Shown here piece after piece: positions 59,564-64,000 of a DNA stretch of 64,000 nt; the first letter of the stretch is position 1, and every line of letters starts with the position of its first letter. The position numbers and the translations under genes were made by a program. This DNA comes from Ziziphus jujuba (taxonomy: Eukaryota > Streptophyta > Magnoliopsida > Rosales > Rhamnaceae). The stretch lies in contig NC_083386.1 in NCBI RefSeq assembly GCF_031755915.1, forward strand, positions 8,060,001 to 8,124,000, given 5' to 3'. Under the pieces are notes generated by a model. It did no database searches, had not been told where the DNA came from, and saw only the letters and a list, made by a program, of their open reading frames with translations.

Positions 59564-62500
59564 ATGGCAAATATGAACAATCTGGCTTCTCTTATTCCCC
59601 TCTTCAATGGAGAAGATTATGATTATTGGAGCCATCAGATGAAGATATTGCTAAAATCATTTAAGTTATGGAGTATTGTTGAAGATGGATATGAAGAGCC
59701 AGAAAATGAAGAGAGTCTAACTACAGCAGAAAGCACCTCGTTGAAAGAAAAAAGAGAGAAAGACAGCAAGGCTCTCTTTCAGATTTATCAAACCATTGAA
59801 AGACCAGTATTTGAAAGAATTGCAAAAGCAGGAATGTCCAAGCAAGCTTGGGAGATGATCCAATCAGCATATAAAGGAGAAGAAAAGGTGAAAAAGGTAC
59901 GTCTGCAATCTTCAAGAGCAGAATTTGAAAAATTAGAAATGAAGGAGAGTGAAAGCATTTCAGACTATTTCAATAAGGTTACTTCTATTGTGAATCAAAT
60001 GGTTTCTAATGGAGAAATTTTAGAAGATCAAAAGGTTGTTGAAAAGTTCTTCGAAGCCTTCCAGAAAAATTTGATTTTGTTGTTGTTGCAGTAGAAGAAT
60101 CAAAGGATTTATCTACTGTTTCAATAGAGAAGTTGTTTGGAATTTTAAAATCTCATAAATTTCGAGTAAATAAAAGAACTCTTACTTCAACCAGTCAAAC
60201 TTCTATTGATCAAGCTCTTAAATCACAAGTTACAAATACAGGAGGGCAAAATTTCTCACAAGCTAATTTTAGAGGACGTGGCAGAGGAGACAATAATAGA
60301 GGAAGAGGTTCGAAATTTCATGGAAGAGGAAGAGGAAGTCCAAGTAGAGAAGATTCATCAGTAAAAATTATAAATCAGCCAGAGAACACACCACAAAGGG
60401 GAAGAGGTGGCAGATTCAGAGGAGGAAGAGGAAGAGGCTCTAATTTGCATGGCCGTGAATATTTTGAATGCTATTATTGTTACAAGCCTGGACATAAAGC
60501 AAGTGAATGTTGGAATAATCCAGCTAATCAAAGAAAGAATGCTAGGTTCATTCATGATAAGGAAGAAGGTAATTCTGAAACTTTGCTTCTTGCTTGCTAT
60601 GGGGATATAAATCATGTTTGGTATTTAGATAGTGGAGCAAGTAAGCATATGACTGGTAACAAGCATCTGTTTTTAGCATTAGAAGAATTTGAACGTGGTC
60701 AAGTGACAATAGGAGATGCAAAATCCTATAAAATACAAGGTATGGGAGAAATTATTTTTAAAACTAAATCTGGAACTTTGGAGAAAATGTCAGAAGTTTA
60801 TTATGTTACTGGATTGCAATGTAATTTGCTAAGCACTGGGCAACTTTTGAAAAAGGGATTTGATATTCACTTCCATGATAATATGTGCATTCTACGGAGG
60901 GAAAGTCAGCTTGTTGCTAAAATTCCTATGGCTTCAAATAATTTATTCCCTCTTACACTGGAAATCTCTAATATTGACTACTTTAGATGTGTTGAAGAAG
61001 AAAATTCGAAAATATGGCATGATAGATTTGGGCATTTAAATATTGGAAGTCTAAGGTTGCTGTCAAAGAGAAAGATGGTTAAAGGCTTACCTGAAATTGA
61101 TCAGATGATTGGAGTATGTGAAGCTTGCCAACTTGGAAAGCAGCATCATGAGACTTTTCTTTCAAAATCTTTTCACCAAGCTAGAAGACCTCTTGAGCTT
61201 GTCATTCAGATTTATGTGGTCCAATGCCAGAACCATCTATGGAAGGTAGCAGGTTCTTTATTTCTTATATTGATGATTTTTCAAGAAAAGTTTGGACATT
61301 CTTTATTAAAGCAAAATTAGAAGCATTTCAAGCTTTCAAGGATTTTAAAGCTCAAGTTGAAAAGTTTTCTGGATATGAGATTAAAACTTTGAGAACTGAT
61401 TGTGATGGAGAATATCTTTTAAATGAGTTTGAATTATTTTGTGAAAAGGCTGGTATAAAACATGAACTAATAGCCCGTTATTCACCACAGCAAAATGGTG
61501 TTTGTGAAAGGAAAAATAGAACAATCATGGAAATGGTAAGGTGTATGCTTAAAAGAAAAGGGTTGTCTTCAGATTTTTGGGCAGAAGTTGTATGTTGTGC
61601 TACTTATTTAATCAACAGGTCATCAACAAAAGCTTTGCAAAATTACACTCCTCATGAAGCCTGATACGGGCTAAAACCAAGTGTTCATCATTTGAGAATT
61701 TTTGGAAGTCTTGCATATGCACATATTCCTGATCCTATGAGAAACAAATTGGATGACAAGGCTGAAATATGTATTTTTGTGGGATATAGTGAAAGATCTA
61801 GAGCTTATAAGTTGTATAATCCACTTACAAAGAAGATTGTAGTAAGTAAAGATGTGAAATTTGATGAAGCATCATCTTTTTATGACTTTGAAGTAAATGG
61901 TTCACTCAATACACCATGTGTTGTAGTTGAAGATGAAAACAATTCTCAAGATTCAGAAATGAAGATTCTTCTCGATGGAGAAAGACAAGGACTATGCATG
62001 AGATATATGAAGCAACTCAGCCAATAAATCAAGAGAATATTTTCTTTGCTTTTTTTGCAGGAGAAGATCCTATTTCTTTTGAAGAAGCTGTCAAGGAAGA
62101 AAAATGGAAAATAGCTATGAAGGAAGAAATTGATGCAATTGAAAGAAATAGCACATGGGAACTCACTTCTCTTCTAGCAAAGAAAAATGTTATTGGAGTT
62201 AAGTGGGTGTTCAAGACAAAGATCAATGCAGATGGTTCAATCAACAAACAAAATGCAAGATTAGTTGCCAAGCGATACAAGCAAAAGGAAGGTGAAGATT
62301 TCAAAGAAGTTTTTGCACCAGTTTCAAGACTTGAAATTGTTCGGCTGATCATCTCTCTTACAGCTCAAAGTAATTGGGAAATTTATCAAATGGATGTTAA
62401 GTTTGCCTTCTTGAATGGATATCTTGATGAGGAAATTTTTATTGAGCAACCACCTTGTTTTGTGAAGAAGGGTGAAGAGCACAAAGTTTATAAATTGAGG

Positions 62501-63049
62501 AAAGCCTTATATGGTCTTAGACAATCACCTAGAGCTTGGTAAAGCTGAATAAATTCTTATTTTGAGAAGAATGGGTTTCATAAGTGTTCATATGAGCATA
62601 CTCTATTTGTCAAAAATCATGGCAAAGAAGGTTTCATCATTGTGAGTCTTTATGTTAATGATCTCATATTCACTGGCAACAATATGGAATTATTAAATAA
62701 TTTTAAAGTATCAATGAAAAGGGAGTTTGAAATGACAGATTTGGGGAAACTACATCATTTTCTGGGAATTGAAGTTCATCAAGGCAGAGAAGGAATTTTT
62801 ATTTCTCAGGAGAAATATGCAAATGATATTTTGAAGAAGTTTAAAATGGAGCAAGCAAATCCTGTGTCAACTCCATGTGTTGCTGGATTAAAGTTAAGCA
62901 AAAATGGTGAAAGAAAACTTATCAATCCAAGTGTTTTTAGAAGTCTAATTGGAAATTTGATGTATCTAACGGCAACAGGACCTGATATCATGTTTGCTAT
63001 TAGTTTGGTGAGCAGATTTATGGAGAAGCCATATTCAAATAAATGCTAA
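59564..63049 (+). pseudogene. Copia gag-pol remnant
   Basis: Visible domains: gag (59564-60100, starting MANMNNLASLIPLFNGEDYD); Gly/Arg-rich linker and CCHC zinc knuckle C-x2-C-x4-H-x4-C near 60470-60512; protease motif DSGAS near 60630; GAG-pre-integrase with HDRFGHL near 61018; integrase core near 61250-61640; reverse transcriptase from about 62070, with YVND in place of YVDD (near 62652). Lesions: 1-nt frameshifts near 60041 and 61202, a stop at 61662, a frameshift between 61940 and 61985, and stops at about 62541 and 62547. The frame ends at 63049 after SRFMEKPYSN and the RNase H domain is missing. It cannot encode a working polyprotein. Confidence 0.92.
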
Positions 63050-63087
63050 GCTTGGAGTTAAAAGAAAATTTGGTTTACAGGAGAGAT

Positions 63088-63320
63088 TGTTGGAATAATA
63101 AACCAAATTTAATATTTTACTTTCTCTAGGATATATGATAAATATGTATGGGAAATGTAAGAACCTTTTAAATATGGTTCATGAACTATGAAAATAATGA
63201 AGGTATATATATCTCTGTTCTTTGTCCATTGAAACAAGAGGAGTATGAAATATAAATAAAAAAAAGGTTTATGTATTGGCACCTGTTTTTGGCTTTCCTT
63301 CTTGAATGTGTAATGTACTT

Positions 63321-63368
<48 letters not shown>

Positions 63369-63374
63369 CCAACA
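63088..63374 (+). repeat. 3' LTR (287 bp)
   Basis: Near-identical to the 5' LTR apart from the additional segment around 63204-63240 and a longer (TA)n run at 63327-63361. The 5-bp duplication AAATT follows at once. Confidence 0.93.
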
Positions 63375-63379
63375 AAATT

Positions 63380-64000
63380 GATATTGTTATATATACATGG
63401 GAAAGTAAACTATTTAAAAGATGTTAAATCATGGATATTAAAATTGATAAAATTTTTTGATCACTCTAGATTTATCCAAATGATTTTCGAAGATGGGTCA
63501 CTGGATTCTCAAACACGGTATTTGTTGTTGATTTCATTTGTTGAAAATTCAAACATACTGAAGAAGTCACCGACTTCTGATCACGAAGATAAATTTCTGG
63601 AAAAGGGGAATTTTTTACCCGTTCTTGATGAAGTGGTAGGAAAATGAAGCCATGGTTGCACTGGTGCTGAAGAACTTTATAGATGGAATGTTTTGTTGGA
63701 GAGCTAGAGATGGATCCCAAAGTTGAATAAAATCAAAGATGAGCAAGTCCGGTTTGAAAGCTTCGAGTATGTTGCAGAATGCAGAGCGAAGGCCAGTTTC
63801 GGAGTGTTCATGAGATGGGGAGGAATATGAAGCTCCACAAGTTCAATAGAGAAGGAGTATTTTGGAGGGAACTTTGGCTTAATGAAGATTAGATTTGCGG
63901 GTGTAGAACAAAAATGAATGTGAAAGTTTCCGCTGGTTAGCTTCTTGGCTGGCTTTAGGAAGGGAGAGATGTGACCATAGCTAACCATGGAAACATAAGA
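63380..64000 (-). pseudogene. UDP-glycosyltransferase pseudogene, N-terminal part (runs off the window)
   Basis: On the minus strand from the window edge: the N-terminal UGT motif MFPWLA then YGHISPFLKPAKKL, but in two frames separated by one missing base (near 63976). Next comes NFHIHFCSTPANL and a block ending VELHIPPHLMNTPK (63820-63935). After a stop and an internal deletion comes a block with KNSPFPEIYLRDQKSV (63561-63625). The frame is lost towards 63475 and the sequence is AT-rich up to the copia element. The order and spacing match the acceptor-binding half of the UGT whose donor half is at 58564-59302. The start codon lies outside the window. Confidence 0.8.

Larger units (their letters stand above)
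59308..63374 (+). mobile_element. Ty1/copia LTR retrotransposon, degenerate, inserted in the UGT pseudogene
   Basis: The 4067-bp element has LTRs that begin TGTTGG and end CCAACA, a primer-binding site next to the 5' LTR, gag-pol remnants in the order gag, protease, integrase, reverse transcriptase (copia order), and a short purine tract (AGGAGAGA) before the 3' LTR. The identical 5-bp target duplication AAATT lies at 59303-59307 and 63375-63379, so the ends are original. The RNase H part is deleted after 63049. The two UGT halves on the minus strand lie directly outside the ends, which shows the insertion split that gene. Confidence 0.95.

Noticed and set aside
1..64000. CRISPR arrays, rRNA, tRNA or bacterial-type operons
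   Set aside because: No regularly spaced repeats with unique spacers, no rRNA sequence and no cloverleaf were seen; all genes are of plant type with introns or plant-type promoters.

Overview
The window is nuclear DNA of a flowering plant, very probably a eudicot. It has long AT-rich spacers, many (AT)n runs, GT-AG introns with A/T-rich ends, and protein families found only in plants. The proteins look rosid-like, but the species cannot be fixed from the sequence. No CRISPR array, rRNA, tRNA or prokaryotic operon is present.

Layout. 1-5.7 kb is AT-rich spacer with a MITE-like element, a LINE tail and a tandem duplication. 5.7-8.8 kb (minus) is a five-exon cationic amino acid transporter of the CAT6/CAT7 type (586 aa, intact). 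9-29 kb is a 20-kb gene desert that holds a LINE tail, two non-autonomous hAT-like elements (one with an exact 8-bp target-site duplication) and an ACGT-rich promoter-like island. 29.7-31.4 kb (plus) is a two-exon MYB-related factor with SANT and SHAQKYF repeats (231 aa). 34.2-34.9 kb (plus) is a single-exon germin-like protein without any cysteine. 37.2-38.7 kb (minus) is a small three-exon mitochondrial F1F0-ATPase inhibitor (84 aa), easy to miss because its exons are tiny. 40.2-42.3 kb (plus) is an intact three-exon gene whose N-terminus resembles the plant Transposase_28/gag-like family and whose C-terminus is coiled coil.

44-64 kb is a dynamic region. Two tandem ABCB (P-glycoprotein type) genes lie on the minus strand. 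Copy A keeps twelve exons of a 1268-aa transporter but has one missing base just before the first Walker A motif. Copy B is a clear pseudogene with deletions, lost splice sites, frameshifts and stops. The duplicated block includes the promoters and ends inside the 3' end of a UDP-glycosyltransferase (UGT) gene. That UGT, itself a pseudogene, is split by a degenerate Ty1/copia retrotransposon (59308-63374) with TG...CA LTRs, a tRNA-Met type primer site and an AAATT target duplication on both sides.

The intact genes are unrelated housekeeping, transport and regulatory genes with their own promoters, not a pathway cluster. The main story is genome dynamics: tandem duplication, decay of one copy, and nested transposon insertion. 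Exon limits were worked out by hand from splice signals, reading-frame phase and comparison of the two ABCB copies.
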